Source of the DNA: Bernardetiaceae bacterium
Lineage (GTDB): Bacteria; Bacteroidota; Bacteroidia; Cytophagales; Thermoflexibacteraceae
Length of the DNA: 64,000 nt
Assembly: GCA_025057115.1 (NCBI GenBank)
Contig: JANWWZ010000003.1
Coordinates: forward strand, 177,025-241,024
Direction: 5' to 3'
Below are positions 8,520 to 18,900 of the stretch, piece after piece. The translations under genes and the position numbers were made by a program. Every line of letters begins with the position of its first letter. Positions within the stretch are counted from its first letter, which is position 1. Under the pieces are notes generated by a model. The model was not told where the DNA came from. It saw only the letters and a list, made by a program, of their open reading frames with translations, and did no database searches.

Positions 8520-8852
8520 TTACGCTTCTGTTTTCTGTGGAACTTCAGGCTTTTTGCCGTTAGAAATGGCTTCTTTGGCACTGGCAATTAACTGCTCCGC
8601 AAACTTGGTGAGTTTACTTTTGCTTGTTTCTATTTGTTCTTCTAATTCTTTTTTTAGCTCAGCAGATTTGCGGGTAATTTCCTTTTTGAGTTCAGAAGCT
8701 TTTTCTTCTAAGTCTTTCCGCAAGCGTGCTGAAGTATCTGCAATGCGTTCTCTGGTTTTTTCGCCTTTGTCGGGAGCAAACAGCACCCCTGCTAGTGCAC
8801 CAATAGCAACACCTGCCATAAGGGCCAGTAAATTACTTTCTAGTTTGCGCAT
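8520..8852 (-). CDS. YtxH-domain membrane-anchored coiled-coil protein
   Basis: A 110-residue protein starting at the ATG at 8852 (the ORF is open further upstream, but this start places the family motif correctly). A glycine-rich transmembrane segment (LLALMAGVAIGALAGVLFAP) is followed by DKGEKTRERI, the signature of YtxH/gas-vesicle-GvpP-like stress proteins, and then by a long charged amphipathic helix rich in Lys/Glu and a Lys-rich tail. The helix probably lies along or outside the membrane. Relatives are general-stress proteins without known biochemical function. It lies 67 bases downstream of queA. Confidence 0.82.
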   Translation of the reverse strand: MRKLESNLLALMAGVAIGALAGVLFAPDKGEKTRERIADTSARLRKDLEEKASELKKEITRKSAELKKELEEQIETSKSKLTKFAEQLIASAKEAISNGKKPEVPQKTEA

Positions 8853-8919
8853 ATGGGTAAATAGTTTAGTTAGAGATCCAATACGAGAAATATACGCAAT
8901 CAAGTTGAATAAAGTTTCA

Positions 8920-9966
8920 TTAAAGGATGAGCATTGCATCGCCGTAGGTTAGAAATCTATATCGCTCTTTGATGGCAACTTCGTAAGCATGCATAATTAG
9001 TTCATAACCACCGAAGGCACAGGTAGCCATTAGTAAGGTGGACATGGGTTTGTGGAAATTAGTAACCAATGCAGAACAGATTTTAAATTCATAAGGTGGA
9101 AAAATAAATTTGTCTGTCCAACCTTTGCTGGCCTTGAGCTTACCTCGGGCAGAAACAGAAGTTTCCAGGGTGCGCAGAGAAGTAATGCCCACGGCGCAAA
9201 CTTTGCGGCGATTTTCTAATGCTTCGTTTACTACTTGTGCGGTTTGCTCTGGCACTTCATAGGGTTCTGAGTCGGTTTTGTGCTTGGTAAGGTCTTCTAC
9301 ATCTACTTCGCGAAAAGTACCCAGCCCTACATGAAGCGTGATGGGCTCTATACAAACACCTTTAAGTTGGAGCCTTCTTACCAGATGTGGAGTAAAATGC
9401 AACCCTGCCGTAGGAGCCGCTACGGCTCCTACGTGTTGAGCAAAAATAGTTTGAAAACGCTCGTTGTCAATAGGTTCGTTACCTCTTCCTATATCGCGTG
9501 GCACGGGCATTTCTCCTAATTGGTGAATGGTTTTGTAGAAATCTTCTACAGGACCATCATAAAGAAAACGAATAGTGCGTCCTCGGGAAGTGGTATTGTC
9601 AATTACTTCGGCTACTAATTCACCTTCGCCGAAGTAGAGTTTATTACCGACGCGAATTTTACGCGCTGGATCGACTAGCACGTCCCACAAGCGCGCTTCT
9701 GGGTTGAGTTCGCGCAGTAGAAATACTTCAATTTTAGCTCCTGTCTTTTCTTTATTGCCGTACAGCCGTGCAGGAAATACCTTAGTGTTATTTACTACTA
9801 TCACATCCCCTTCCTCGAAGTAGTCTATGATCTCCTTAAATATGCGATGCTCTATGTTTCCCGTTTTGCGATGCACTACCATCAATCGCGATTCGTCGCG
9901 GGTTTCTGCGGGATATTTGGCTATGGCATCATCGGGCAGATCAAACTTGAAGGCAGATAACTTCAT
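8920..9966 (-). CDS. queA: S-adenosylmethionine:tRNA ribosyltransferase-isomerase QueA
   Basis: A 348-residue cytosolic enzyme that moves the ribosyl part of SAM onto preQ1 in tRNA to form epoxyqueuosine at wobble position 34. Recognised by the start [37 protein letters not shown], the [11 protein letters not shown] segment and [10 protein letters not shown], all strongly conserved in QueA; length is normal (~350). The ATG at 9966 fits the family start; another ATG lies two codons upstream (9972). It sits 34 bases after the DUF4270 gene and may be read through from it. Confidence 0.96.
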   Translation of the reverse strand: MKLSAFKFDLPDDAIAKYPAETRDESRLMVVHRKTGNIEHRIFKEIIDYFEEGDVIVVNNTKVFPARLYGNKEKTGAKIEVFLLRELNPEARLWDVLVDPARKIRVGNKLYFGEGELVAEVIDNTTSRGRTIRFLYDGPVEDFYKTIHQLGEMPVPRDIGRGNEPIDNERFQTIFAQHVGAVAAPTAGLHFTPHLVRRLQLKGVCIEPITLHVGLGTFREVDVEDLTKHKTDSEPYEVPEQTAQVVNEALENRRKVCAVGITSLRTLETSVSARGKLKASKGWTDKFIFPPYEFKICSALVTNFHKPMSTLLMATCAFGGYELIMHAYEVAIKERYRFLTYGDAMLIL

Positions 9967-10000
9967 ACTCATTTTAAGTTCGCATTACAAGAAACCTCAT

Positions 10001-11374
10001 CTACTGCTGAGAAAGTTCAGTATAAAACAAAATCAGTCGAAGGCGCTCAGTGGGTATTATGGCTTGTTGATCTCCTATAACAAGTAAATTAGCAGGAGCG
10101 GTGTTGAGCAAATTCATAAGTAAAATTCCGTAATTGGGAGTCTTGCTATCCAATGCGTTTTGTAAGTAGGTAGTAATATCTAAATCGGGGTAAGTTCTTC
10201 CCGAAGCGATATAACTTCTTTCCAAGCGCAAATTTCGGTTTGTTTCTTCGGGGACAAACAAGGGGTTGCCTGCTGCATTTCGGACAAGGCGTCCTTCTTG
10301 GTCGGCAATGCCGAGGATAACTGTTGTCGGCGGAGGAGCGTTGATTTGCCTCCAGGGCGCTTCAAAATTCTTTGCAGAGGGTTGGAAAGAAAGCAAAGCG
10401 CGATTAATTAGAATGCGTTTGCCAGGCTTTTGCAAGGACTGCAAGTAAGGAAACTCAATCCGTGTGGCTATTTGCATACCTGTATGTACGTAGCCTAAGT
10501 TGCCTACGCGGCGAGTAGGTATGTAGCGCACTGACGGCAAACTAGCAAACAGTTGTCCTTTTTGGTAGTTAGGTTGCAGGTGTGCAAAAGCACTTCCCTC
10601 ACTTAGGGTGAGTTGGCTAAAGGGATCTCGTCCAGGGTTGTAAAAGAAAAAGTTGTGAAAGCGGGAGACTGTATCTGCAGGGTTGTTGCGAAAGTACAAA
10701 GTCATGCGGGACTGAAGCAGGTCAAATCCAAAAATGGCGGCTTTGTCTGGTCCTTCTGCAGCCAAGCGCAAGCCTTTGAAATACTGTTCAAAGTTGGTTT
10801 GGTTTTGGAGTTCTGCTTTCCCTTCTTTGGAAATGATTTCCCGTCCCAGAGCATCACTAAGTTTAATGCGCATTACATTCGGGTTGCGCGGCAGCTTGTA
10901 ATGGAGGCGTCCTACTTCTTCTCCGTAAGGCAACTTGTCGAAAGAGTAGTATTTGCGTGCTGTGTCGGGTGCTACTGTTAGCCGATTTACTACAATTGTT
11001 TGGGCAGCAGTGGTGTCTCCATATTGATAGTTATAGTTCAAAATCAGCACTAGAGAATCAAAAATGACGGTATTGCTTTCTTCAGTTGTAAAGCGCAAGT
11101 TTTGGCGTGGTAAAAGTACTTTGAAGAATGACTCGGCGCGCAGGGTGCCTACTTCCTCGTCAGAGACACTACCTACTAAGATAAAGTTATTAGTTTGTAC
11201 AGAATCGAGATACTGAATCCCCGTGCGAAGTGTTAAGGTATCGGTGTAGAAGGTGCTAATGAGTTCGGTTTGGCGTATATTTAGAGTAAGGTCGAAACTT
11301 TCATCGCATGCCACAAGCAATAGCCCAACAGCGATGAGAAAAGCAATATTGCCCTGCCGTTTTAGGGAAAACAT
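10001..11374 (-). CDS. DUF4270 lipoprotein
   Basis: A 457-residue lipoprotein with lipobox LVAC (Cys 23) followed by acidic DES. The sequence matches DUF4270, a Bacteroidota family of large beta-rich outer-membrane-associated lipoproteins of unknown role (STFYTDTLTLRTGIQYLDSV near the mature N-terminus). It follows the glycogen-synthase-like gene by 43 bases on the same strand; this pairing next to pantothenate genes is a recurring Bacteroidota arrangement, which supports a common operon. Confidence 0.88.
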   Translation of the reverse strand: MFSLKRQGNIAFLIAVGLLLVACDESFDLTLNIRQTELISTFYTDTLTLRTGIQYLDSVQTNNFILVGSVSDEEVGTLRAESFFKVLLPRQNLRFTTEESNTVIFDSLVLILNYNYQYGDTTAAQTIVVNRLTVAPDTARKYYSFDKLPYGEEVGRLHYKLPRNPNVMRIKLSDALGREIISKEGKAELQNQTNFEQYFKGLRLAAEGPDKAAIFGFDLLQSRMTLYFRNNPADTVSRFHNFFFYNPGRDPFSQLTLSEGSAFAHLQPNYQKGQLFASLPSVRYIPTRRVGNLGYVHTGMQIATRIEFPYLQSLQKPGKRILINRALLSFQPSAKNFEAPWRQINAPPPTTVILGIADQEGRLVRNAAGNPLFVPEETNRNLRLERSYIASGRTYPDLDITTYLQNALDSKTPNYGILLMNLLNTAPANLLVIGDQQAIIPTERLRLILFYTELSQQ

Positions 11375-11417
11375 AACAGACCTCTATCCTAGTCCTCAAA
11401 TGCCCGCAAAGATATGC

Positions 11418-12242
11418 CTAGTTCGCGGTTGAGCAATTTAATAGCTCATGGTAGAGGTTGTAATAAGCTTCTGTAAATGACTCGGCAGAATCTTCTATGG
11501 TTGGAACGGGTTTACCTGAGATGGCTTCTAAGTCGGGTACTATTTTGGTTACGTTGGGGTCAGCGGTTACTACTGTATCGGAATATCGAGCAGCAGTACG
11601 GATAAACCCTGAGTAGTCAAAGGGATGCAAGGTCTTCAGCGCTTCATCATCGATATTAGTCATTTTTACTTTTTGGACTAAGGACTCGTCAAATTGATAA
11701 TCAAATTTACTGTTATACACTGTAAATACCGTTTTTGCATCTTTGAACATGGGATCGTTGCGGTAGGCGGTTTTTAAGTACAACGGAATGAGGCTAGTCA
11801 TCCAGTCGTTACAGTGGACAATATCGGGAGCCCAGCCGAGTTTTTTAACTGTTTCTATTACTCCTTTGCAGAAAAATACAGCGCGCTCGTCATTATCGGC
11901 ATAGAAGCGATTGTCTTTGTCAGTAAAGACGTGTTTGCGTTGGAAGTAGTCATCATTGTCGATGAAATACACCTGTAATCTTGCGTTGGGCACCGAAGCC
12001 ACTTTGATGGTTAAAGGTTTTTCCTCATCTCCTACAGCAATGTTAATACCTGATAACCTTACTACTTCATGAAGGCGGTTTTTGCGTTCATTAATCAAAC
12101 CAAAGCGCGGCACTAAAATTCTGATTTCCATTCCCCGTTCATGCATTGCCTGAGGCAACTTGCGCACATACTCTGCAACTGCTGAAGTTCTCAGAAAAGG
12201 ATAGATTTCGCTAGATACATACAGGATTTTGATCTTCGACAT
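11418..12242 (-). CDS. Glycogen/starch-synthase-like N-terminal domain protein
   Basis: A 274-residue protein equal to only the N-terminal Rossmann half of a GT5 glycogen synthase. It begins KIKILYVSSEIYPFLRTSAVAEYVRKLP, where true synthases have a K-T-G-G-L ADP-glucose-binding loop; here that loop reads RTSAV. Other N-domain features persist (PDIVHCNDWMTSLIPLYLK, IDNDDYF). The whole C-terminal glycosyltransferase domain is missing, and the gene is complete with its own stop, so it is not a truncated pseudogene. In Bacteroidota this short form is common beside panC and DUF4270. A direct role in glycogen synthesis looks unlikely; it may be regulatory or use another ligand. Confidence 0.85.
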   Translation of the reverse strand: MSKIKILYVSSEIYPFLRTSAVAEYVRKLPQAMHERGMEIRILVPRFGLINERKNRLHEVVRLSGINIAVGDEEKPLTIKVASVPNARLQVYFIDNDDYFQRKHVFTDKDNRFYADNDERAVFFCKGVIETVKKLGWAPDIVHCNDWMTSLIPLYLKTAYRNDPMFKDAKTVFTVYNSKFDYQFDESLVQKVKMTNIDDEALKTLHPFDYSGFIRTAARYSDTVVTADPNVTKIVPDLEAISGKPVPTIEDSAESFTEAYYNLYHELLNCSTAN

Positions 12243-12282
12243 AGCAAGAGGCAGATTTGAAAATGAAAAGTTATTGCTGCCG

Positions 12283-12316
12283 CAAAATTACAAAAACTCT
12301 GTCAAACATGACACAA
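12283..12316 (-). promoter_or_regulatory. Probable promoter of the glycogen-synthase-like gene
   Basis: On the minus strand the -7 element TAATTTTG (plus-strand 12283-12290) matches the Bacteroidota TAnnTTTG consensus, with a TTG -33 element 23 bases upstream (12314-12316). The -7 element ends about 40 bases before the ATG at 12242. Confidence 0.5.
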
Positions 12317-12470
12317 CTAGCTGGTTTATTGTATAATTGCGCTGGAATAGTTCGCCTCTGGGAAGGGATAAGTTTACTAGCATTTATTGCCCCAAAGGCA
12401 AACAAAGCCGATGGGGAACCTGTTTTCGAGTGATGTTAAACTAGCTTACTGGTAACTCTAAGGGTGTTCC

Positions 12471-13316
12471 ATGAAAGTTTACCATAAGGTCAGTGATTTG
12501 AGAGCCTGGCGCGGCAGTGTTGGCAATCTTTCAATAGGCTTGGTGCCTACGATGGGGGCTTTACACGCCGGCCATCTCTCACTGGTAGAAAGATCCAAAG
12601 CTGAAAATCAACTTACCGTTTGTAGCATTTTCGTCAATCCCATTCAATTTAACGATGCACAGGACTTGAAAAACTATCCGCGCACCCCTGAAGAAGACCT
12701 TACTTTACTAAAAGCCGCTGGTTGTGAAGTAGTTTTTATGCCTGATGAAAAGGAAATGTATCCCGCACCTGTTCGCATGCGTCTTTATTTTGGTGCTTTG
12801 GAAGAAGTGATGGAGGGAGCCCACCGACCTGGGCATTTTAACGGAGTTGGAATTGTGGTGAGCAAATTGTTTAACATAGTAGAGCCGACGCGTGCTTATT
12901 TTGGTCAAAAAGATTTTCAGCAATATTTGATTATCAAGCGCTTAGTAGAAGATCTTTCCTATCCCATAGAGCTAGTGTGCTGCCCCATTGTGCGCCAGGC
13001 GGATGGGCTTGCGCTTTCCTCGCGGAATATGCGTTTAAGTCCTCAAGGGCGCAAGCAAGCCCCTGCTCTTTATCAGGCTTTGCAAGAAGCCAAACAACGA
13101 ATTTTGCAAGGAGAATCACCCAAACAAGTTTGTAGCCACATAAGCGACAAGCTCAACAGCACTGGCTGGTTTCAGGTGAACTACTTAACGCTAGCTGATA
13201 GCCAAACTTTAATGGAAGTGAGTCATCCTCAGCCAAATAGTGAATACGTGCTCTGCATTGCTGCCTCAATAGAGGGCGTTCGCTTGATAGATAACCTGCT
13301 TTTTACCTTTGCCTAA
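12471..13316 (+). CDS. panC: Pantothenate synthetase PanC
   Basis: A 281-residue enzyme that joins pantoate and beta-alanine using ATP. Recognised by VPTMGALHAGHLSLVERS (with the HxGH nucleotide-binding motif), SIFVNPIQFN, GHFNGVGIVVSKLFNIV, YFGQKDFQQ and ALSSRNMRLS, all in order. Length is normal. It is followed after 70 bases by panD, which makes its beta-alanine substrate, so the two form a pathway operon; it diverges from the glycogen-synthase-like gene. Confidence 0.97.
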   Translation: MKVYHKVSDLRAWRGSVGNLSIGLVPTMGALHAGHLSLVERSKAENQLTVCSIFVNPIQFNDAQDLKNYPRTPEEDLTLLKAAGCEVVFMPDEKEMYPAPVRMRLYFGALEEVMEGAHRPGHFNGVGIVVSKLFNIVEPTRAYFGQKDFQQYLIIKRLVEDLSYPIELVCCPIVRQADGLALSSRNMRLSPQGRKQAPALYQALQEAKQRILQGESPKQVCSHISDKLNSTGWFQVNYLTLADSQTLMEVSHPQPNSEYVLCIAASIEGVRLIDNLLFTFA

Positions 13317-13386
13317 TGTGGAATAGTTTTGCAGTAGAATAGAGCTGGCGCAAATATTTCTCAACCTTTAACCTTTCAAAATACAC

Positions 13387-13734
13387 ATGCTTATCCACGT
13401 ACTGAAATCCAAAATACATCGCGTAAAAGTAACGCAAGCTGAACTTAACTATGTGGGTAGCATTACCATTGACCAAGATTTAATGGAGGCTGCCAATTTA
13501 GTTGCAGGTGAAAAGGTGCAAGTAGTCAATAACAACAATGGAGAGCGGTTTGAGACTTATGTCATTCCTGGAGAGCGCGGCTCGGGAGTTATTTGTCTAA
13601 ACGGAGCCGCTGCTCGCCGCGTACAAGTGGGAGATATCATCATTATCTTAGCTTATGCTATCATGGACGCACAGGAGGCGGTCAATTTTAAGCCTGCTAT
13701 TGTTTTTCCCGATGAAAATAATCGGCTCGTGTAG
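13387..13734 (+). CDS. panD: Aspartate 1-decarboxylase PanD
   Basis: A 115-residue pyruvoyl enzyme that makes beta-alanine from aspartate for pantothenate. The self-cleavage site Gly24-Ser25 lies in [10 protein letters not shown], and [20 protein letters not shown] is the conserved second half of the active site. The ATG at 13387 gives the family's usual start ([13 protein letters not shown]). The stop is only nine bases from the convergent stop of the MORN-repeat gene. Confidence 0.97.
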   Translation: MLIHVLKSKIHRVKVTQAELNYVGSITIDQDLMEAANLVAGEKVQVVNNNNGERFETYVIPGERGSGVICLNGAAARRVQVGDIIIILAYAIMDAQEAVNFKPAIVFPDENNRLV

Positions 13735-13743
13735 ATGCTATAG

Positions 13744-14388
13744 TTAGTGGGTAGGTGGATTTTCTTTTCGGTAATTATAAGGCTTTTTCTTACCGGCGGG
13801 TGTGTAGCGATACCACTCGCCAACTTTTTTGCCTTCAGAAAAGTACCCTTCGTATTCTAATTTGCCATCGGGATAAAAAAATTGCCATAGTCCATCTTCT
13901 TTGCCATTGCGGTAGCTGCCCTTTTGCATGAGTTGACCCTTTTCGTTGTAAATTTCCCACTCTCCATGAGGCAATCCGCGATGGTAATATCCTTTCTGGC
14001 GCAGTGAACCATCAGGGTTGTAATGGATCCATAGCCCTTCATAGAGCCCATCCTTGAACATGCCGTGTTTGCGAATGCGCTGACCGGGATAGTAAAAAAC
14101 CGCTGAATCAGTTTGCACGCCATTTTGCCAGTACTCTTTGCGCTCTAGCTGACCATTGAGGTCGTAATATTTGGCAATGCCATTGAGCAAGCCATCTTGA
14201 TAATTTTCAATAGCGCTCATGTTGCCATTGGGATGGTAAAAGTACCAATACCCATGTTTTTTGCCGTTGATTAACATGCCTTTGGCTTTAATGGAAAAGT
14301 CTGGATAGGTTTCTGTTACCTCTTCTTGGGCGCGTGCTTTTCCAGAAAGTATTAAAACAAGCAATGCAACAAAAGCAATCTTGTTCAT
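13744..14388 (-). CDS. Exported MORN-repeat protein
   Basis: A protein of 214 residues from the ATG at 14388, chosen because it begins a clean signal peptide (MNKIAFVALLVLILSGKARAQ); the ORF extends 17 codons further upstream without a signal-like start. The mature part is about seven tandem ~23-residue repeats of the type YYxNGxLxxxGxYxxGxxxGxW, the MORN_2/YwqK pattern. Such repeats form an extended beta sheet. Many relatives are labelled YwqK-family antitoxin, but here there is no toxin partner and export to the periplasm makes that role unlikely. Function unknown. Confidence 0.82.
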   Translation of the reverse strand: MNKIAFVALLVLILSGKARAQEEVTETYPDFSIKAKGMLINGKKHGYWYFYHPNGNMSAIENYQDGLLNGIAKYYDLNGQLERKEYWQNGVQTDSAVFYYPGQRIRKHGMFKDGLYEGLWIHYNPDGSLRQKGYYHRGLPHGEWEIYNEKGQLMQKGSYRNGKEDGLWQFFYPDGKLEYEGYFSEGKKVGEWYRYTPAGKKKPYNYRKENPPTH

Positions 14389-14428
14389 GGTAATAGGAAG
14401 GTTTGCAAGCCTTTGTACAAACATCGTG

Positions 14429-15730
14429 CTATGATACATGTGTCTTGGGCAGGGGAGGTATGCGCACTTGTTGCAAGGTAATCAGCCCAGTGATGAAAAA
14501 GAAAGAAAGTGCAAGTGCACTATTGCGCATAGAGCCTCCTGAAAGTTGTATCACCGCTCCGTACACCATAGTACCCAATACAGTGGAACATTTGTCAAGC
14601 ACGTCGTAAAAGCTGAAAAAGGAAGCAGTGTCGCGCGTGCCTTGCGGAATCAGTTTGCTATAAGTAGCTCTGGAAAGGGATTGAACCCCTCCCATGACCA
14701 TACCCACCGCACCTGCTAGAATGTAAAAGCCAATGGCATCATATACAAAATACGCCGATAAACAAACTGCTATCCAGATTATTAATATCACACTTAAAGC
14801 AAAGCGATTTCCTCTGACATCAGAAAGGCGAGCAAATAGTGTAGCACCCACCACGGCTATTACCTGCAAAAGCAAAATAGTGATGATGAGTTGTTCAGCT
14901 TTCAGTTTCAGTTCACTGCTGCCAAAAAGGCTTGCCAGATAAATAGTAGTTTGTACCCCCGTGTTGAAAAGAAAAAACGCCAACAGAAAAATGCGCGTAT
15001 AGCGATGGTGTTGCAGACTTTTCCACACTTTTTTAAGCTCTCTGAAACCTCTTACCAGTAAGTTTTGGCCAAGGCGATGTTTTTTGCGTTCCTGCAGGGC
15101 GGCAAAAGTAATTTGCGAAAAGCCTATCCACCACAGAGCCACCATCAAAAAGGAAAGGCGCGTAGCCCAAAACGCATCAGGTAATCCAAACCAACTGGGC
15201 TGTTGTATCATGGCAAGGCTAATAATCAGCAGAATTACACTGCCTATATAGCCGTAGGAAAATCCTTGGGCACTGATGCGGTCAAATTGGTCAGCAGTGG
15301 CAATTTCAGGTAAGAAAGCGTTGTAAAATACAATTCCCCCTGAGTAGCCCACACTGGCTAGCACAGCGGCAATAATTCCCAGTTCGATGTTTTTTCCTGT
15401 GAAGAAAAATAACACCGCGCATGAAAAGGCTCCCAGTAAAGTAAATAGCTGCATGAATCGCTTTTTTGTTCCTCCATAGTCAGCAATACCAGAAAGGATG
15501 GGAGAGAGTGCTGCAATCAGCAAAAAAGAAAAGGAAATGGCATATGAGTAGAGTGCATTTTTATCAACTTTTATCCCAAAAAATTCTACTATTCGATCTC
15601 CAAAGGCTTGCTCTGTTGCAGCGCTGTAGTATAGGGGAAATACAGCAGTAGTAATCACTAGCGAATAAGCCGAGTTTGCCCAGTCAAAAAAGCACCATGC
15701 GCGGATGGTGCGAGGCAGATTAAGTTCCAT
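14429..15730 (-). CDS. UMF1/Atg22-like MFS transporter (copy 1)
   Basis: A 433-residue inner-membrane protein with about 12 membrane segments. RAWCFFDWANSAYSLVITTAVFPLYY is the signature opening of the UMF1 family (Atg22-like, vacuolar amino-acid effluxers in yeast), followed by LSPILSGIADYGGTKKRFM and SGGIVFYNAFLPEIA. The bacterial substrate is unknown; amino-acid export is a guess from the fungal homologue. A clearly related copy is encoded at 57142-58464. It lies downstream of rpoB but is separated from it by a strong terminator. Confidence 0.87.
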   Translation of the reverse strand: MELNLPRTIRAWCFFDWANSAYSLVITTAVFPLYYSAATEQAFGDRIVEFFGIKVDKNALYSYAISFSFLLIAALSPILSGIADYGGTKKRFMQLFTLLGAFSCAVLFFFTGKNIELGIIAAVLASVGYSGGIVFYNAFLPEIATADQFDRISAQGFSYGYIGSVILLIISLAMIQQPSWFGLPDAFWATRLSFLMVALWWIGFSQITFAALQERKKHRLGQNLLVRGFRELKKVWKSLQHHRYTRIFLLAFFLFNTGVQTTIYLASLFGSSELKLKAEQLIITILLLQVIAVVGATLFARLSDVRGNRFALSVILIIWIAVCLSAYFVYDAIGFYILAGAVGMVMGGVQSLSRATYSKLIPQGTRDTASFFSFYDVLDKCSTVLGTMVYGAVIQLSGGSMRNSALALSFFFITGLITLQQVRIPPLPKTHVS

Positions 15731-15892
15731 CAGGAGTACTTTAACAGTTCAAGTTAGCAATTTAAAAGAAAACAAAGCAACTCACGGCACGGAAATATTC
15801 TCCAACACTCGACTGAAAGCCACACTTTGGATAAGTTTTTTTTGAAAAAGTAATTGTTGCTGGTCATTTGCTTGGCTCTGAAGAAAAATTTA

Positions 15893-15923
15893 AAAGCCTT
15901 CTCTTGTGAAAAGAGAAGGCTTT
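15893..15923 (-). terminator. Strong rho-independent terminator of rpoB
   Basis: A perfect 13-bp stem (AAAGCCTTCTCTT at 15893-15905, AAGAGAAGGCTTT at 15911-15923) with a 5-base loop. On the minus strand it begins 21 bases after the rpoB stop and is followed by TTAAATTTTTCTTC. It ends rpoB transcription before any other gene. Confidence 0.9.
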
Positions 15924-15944
15924 ACAGTTGAGTTGGCAAAAGAA

Positions 15945-18900
15945 CTACTCTAAAGTAACCTCTAACGCTAGACCGCGCAACTCGTGAATAAGCACATTAA
16001 ACGACTCTGGAATATTAGGCTTAGACATATTTTCGCCTTTTACGATGCACTCATAAGCCTTAGCGCGCCCTATTACGTCATCGGATTTGATGGTGAGGAT
16101 TTCTTGGAGAATATGGGCAGCGCCGAAGGCTTCCAGTGCCCATACTTCCATTTCTCCAAAGCGCTGACCACCAAATTGTGCCTTTCCACCGAGAGGCTGC
16201 TGAGTGATGAGCGAGTAAGGTCCAATGGAGCGAGCGTGCATCTTGTCATCTACCAAGTGACCGAGCTTGAGCATGTAAATGACTCCTACAGTTACTTTTT
16301 GGTCAAATGGTTCGCCTGTAAGTCCATCGTAGAGGGTAGTGCGTCCCCATGGAGGTAAGCCTGCTTCTGCCATCTCCTTGAGTACGTCTTCTTCAGTGGC
16401 ACCGTCAAAAATAGGAGTGGCGTATTTGCGTCCTAGAACAGCGCCTGCCCATCCTAGGGCAGTTTCATAGAGTTGACCGATGTTCATACGCGAAGGAACG
16501 CCTAAGGGGTTGAGTACAATATCCACTGGCGTACCGTCCTCTAAGAAAGGCATATCCTCTTCGCGCACAATCTTGGCTACTACGCCTTTATTTCCGTGGC
16601 GTCCTGCCATTTTGTCGCCTACCTTTAGCTTGCGTTTTTTGGCTACATATACTTTAGCCAGTTGTATAATGCCTGCAGGAAGTTCATCGCCCACCTCTAG
16701 GGCAAAGCGCTCGCGTTTAAAAGTGCCTGTGATCTCGTTGCGCTTTATGTTGTAGTTTTTTACCAACTTAGCAACGAGTTGGTTGGTATGCTCGTCGTCG
16801 GTCCAGCCATCGAGGTTAATATCGGCGATTAAGTTGGCTTCTTCGGGTACATTGTAATTGCTTTCGTCGCGATAGACGTTCTTCAGCGGAAAGAGGTTGT
16901 TTTCAATATTGGCTTTGCTGAATTTGACTCCTTTAGGAAGGATTTCATCGCCAAACTTGTGGTAAACACCTTTGCTTACTTTGCCTTCCAACAGGCGAAG
17001 CATTTTTTCAATCATTTGGGCGCGCAATTCGAGGAGTTGTTTGCTGTAGCGATTTTTTAAGGCTTCTACTTCGCGTTTCATGCGCACGCGCAGGTCTTTA
17101 TCTTTTCTAGGTCGGCTAAACAATTTGGTATCGATAACGACGCCGCGCATAGAGGGAGGTGCTTTTAAGGAGGCATCTTTTACATCTCCTGCCTTATCGC
17201 CGAAGATGGCTCGCAAGAGTTTCTCCTCTGGAGTAGGATCGGTTTCGCCCTTAGGAGTAATCTTGCCGATTAAAATATCACCTTCTTTTACCTCTGCCCC
17301 TACGCGAATGATGCCATTTTCATCTAGGTTTTTCACAGCCTCTTCGCTTACGTTGGGAATTTCGGAAGTCAATTCTTCTTCGCCGCGCTTGGTATCGCGC
17401 ACTTCTAGTTCGAACTCCTCAATGTGGATGGAGGTGAAAATGTCGTCTCGCACCACGCGTTCGGAAATAACGATGGCGTCTTCGAAGTTGTAGCCTTGCC
17501 AGGGCATGAAGGCTACTTTTAGATTGCGTCCTAGGGCTAACTCGCCGTTAGCAGTGGCATAGCCTTCACATAGAACTTGTCCTTTGGTAACGCGGTCGCC
17601 TTTTTTGACAATTGGTCTTAAGTTAATACAGGTATCTTGGTTGGTGCGGCGAAATTTGGTTAGCTTGTAAGTGGTTAGGTTGCCATCGAAACTTACTAGT
17701 AGGTCATCCTCAGAAAGGTCGTAGCGGATGACGATTTTGTTAGCATCAACGTACTCTACTGTGCCATCTCCTTCAGCAACGATAAGAGTTCGAGAGTCGA
17801 TAGCTACCCTTCTTTCCAATCCTGTACCTACGATAGGAGCTTCAGGGCACAGCAAAGGCACTGCTTGCCGTTGCATGTTGGAGCCCATCAAGGCACGGTT
17901 AGCATCGTTATGCTCCAGGAAAGGAATCAAGGAAGCTGCCACCGATACAATCTGGTTGGGTGCTACGTCCATGTAGGAAAGTTCGTGGGGTTCCACGATG
18001 GGGAAATCGCCTTGGTAGCGCGCTTTTACTTTGTCTACTAAAAATTCTCCCTTTTCATTGACAGGGGCATTAGCTTGGGCAATATAATGTTTATCCTCTT
18101 CCTCCGCAGTGAGATACACAACGTTGTTGTCATCTAAATCCACCTTGCCGTTGATGACGCGGCGGTAAGGTGTTTCAATAAAGCCCATGAAATTGACTTT
18201 GGCGTGCACGCACAAGGAAGAAATAAGCCCGATGTTAGGACCTTCTGGGGTTTCAATAGTGCAGAGGCGTCCGTAGTGGGTGTAGTGTACGTCGCGAACT
18301 TCAAAGCCAGCGCGCTCACGGCTCAAACCTCCTGGACCAAGAGCGGACATGCGCCGCTTATGGGTAATTTCTGCCAATGGATTGGTTTGGTCCATGAACT
18401 GGCTCAACTGGTTAGTACCAAAGAAGGAATTGATTACGGAAGAAAGTGTTCGAGAGTTAATCAAGTCAATGGGCTTGAAGTCCTCGTTATCGCGTACGTT
18501 CATGCGCTCCTTAATAGTACGAGCCATGCGAGCTAGTCCGACGCCAAATTGGGCATAGAGTTGCTCTCCTACCGTGCGTACTCGTCTATTGCTGAGGTGG
18601 TCTATGTCATCTACTACAGCCCGCGAGTTAATTAAGGTAATCAGATATTTAATAATCTCGATAATGTCTTCCTTGGTCAATACGCGCACATCGATGCTAG
18701 TGTTGAGGTTGAGCTTTTTGTTAATGCGATAGCGCCCAACCTCACCCAGATCGTAGCGCTTGTCACTGAAAAATAGGCTTTGGATAACTTCTCGGGCTGT
18801 TATTTCATCGGGAGGCTCTGTGTTGCGCAACTGCCGATAGATTTGCTCTACGGCTTCTTTTTCAGAATTAGAAGTGTCTTTTTGAAGCGTGTTGTATATG

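Noticed and set aside
13744..14388. YwqK-type antitoxin reading of the MORN protein
   Set aside because: It is exported and has no toxin gene beside it; the label comes from a weakly supported family name.
15984..18558. Several long plus-strand ORFs opposite rpoB
   Set aside because: They are antisense frames of a large highly conserved gene; composition follows the rpoB codons.
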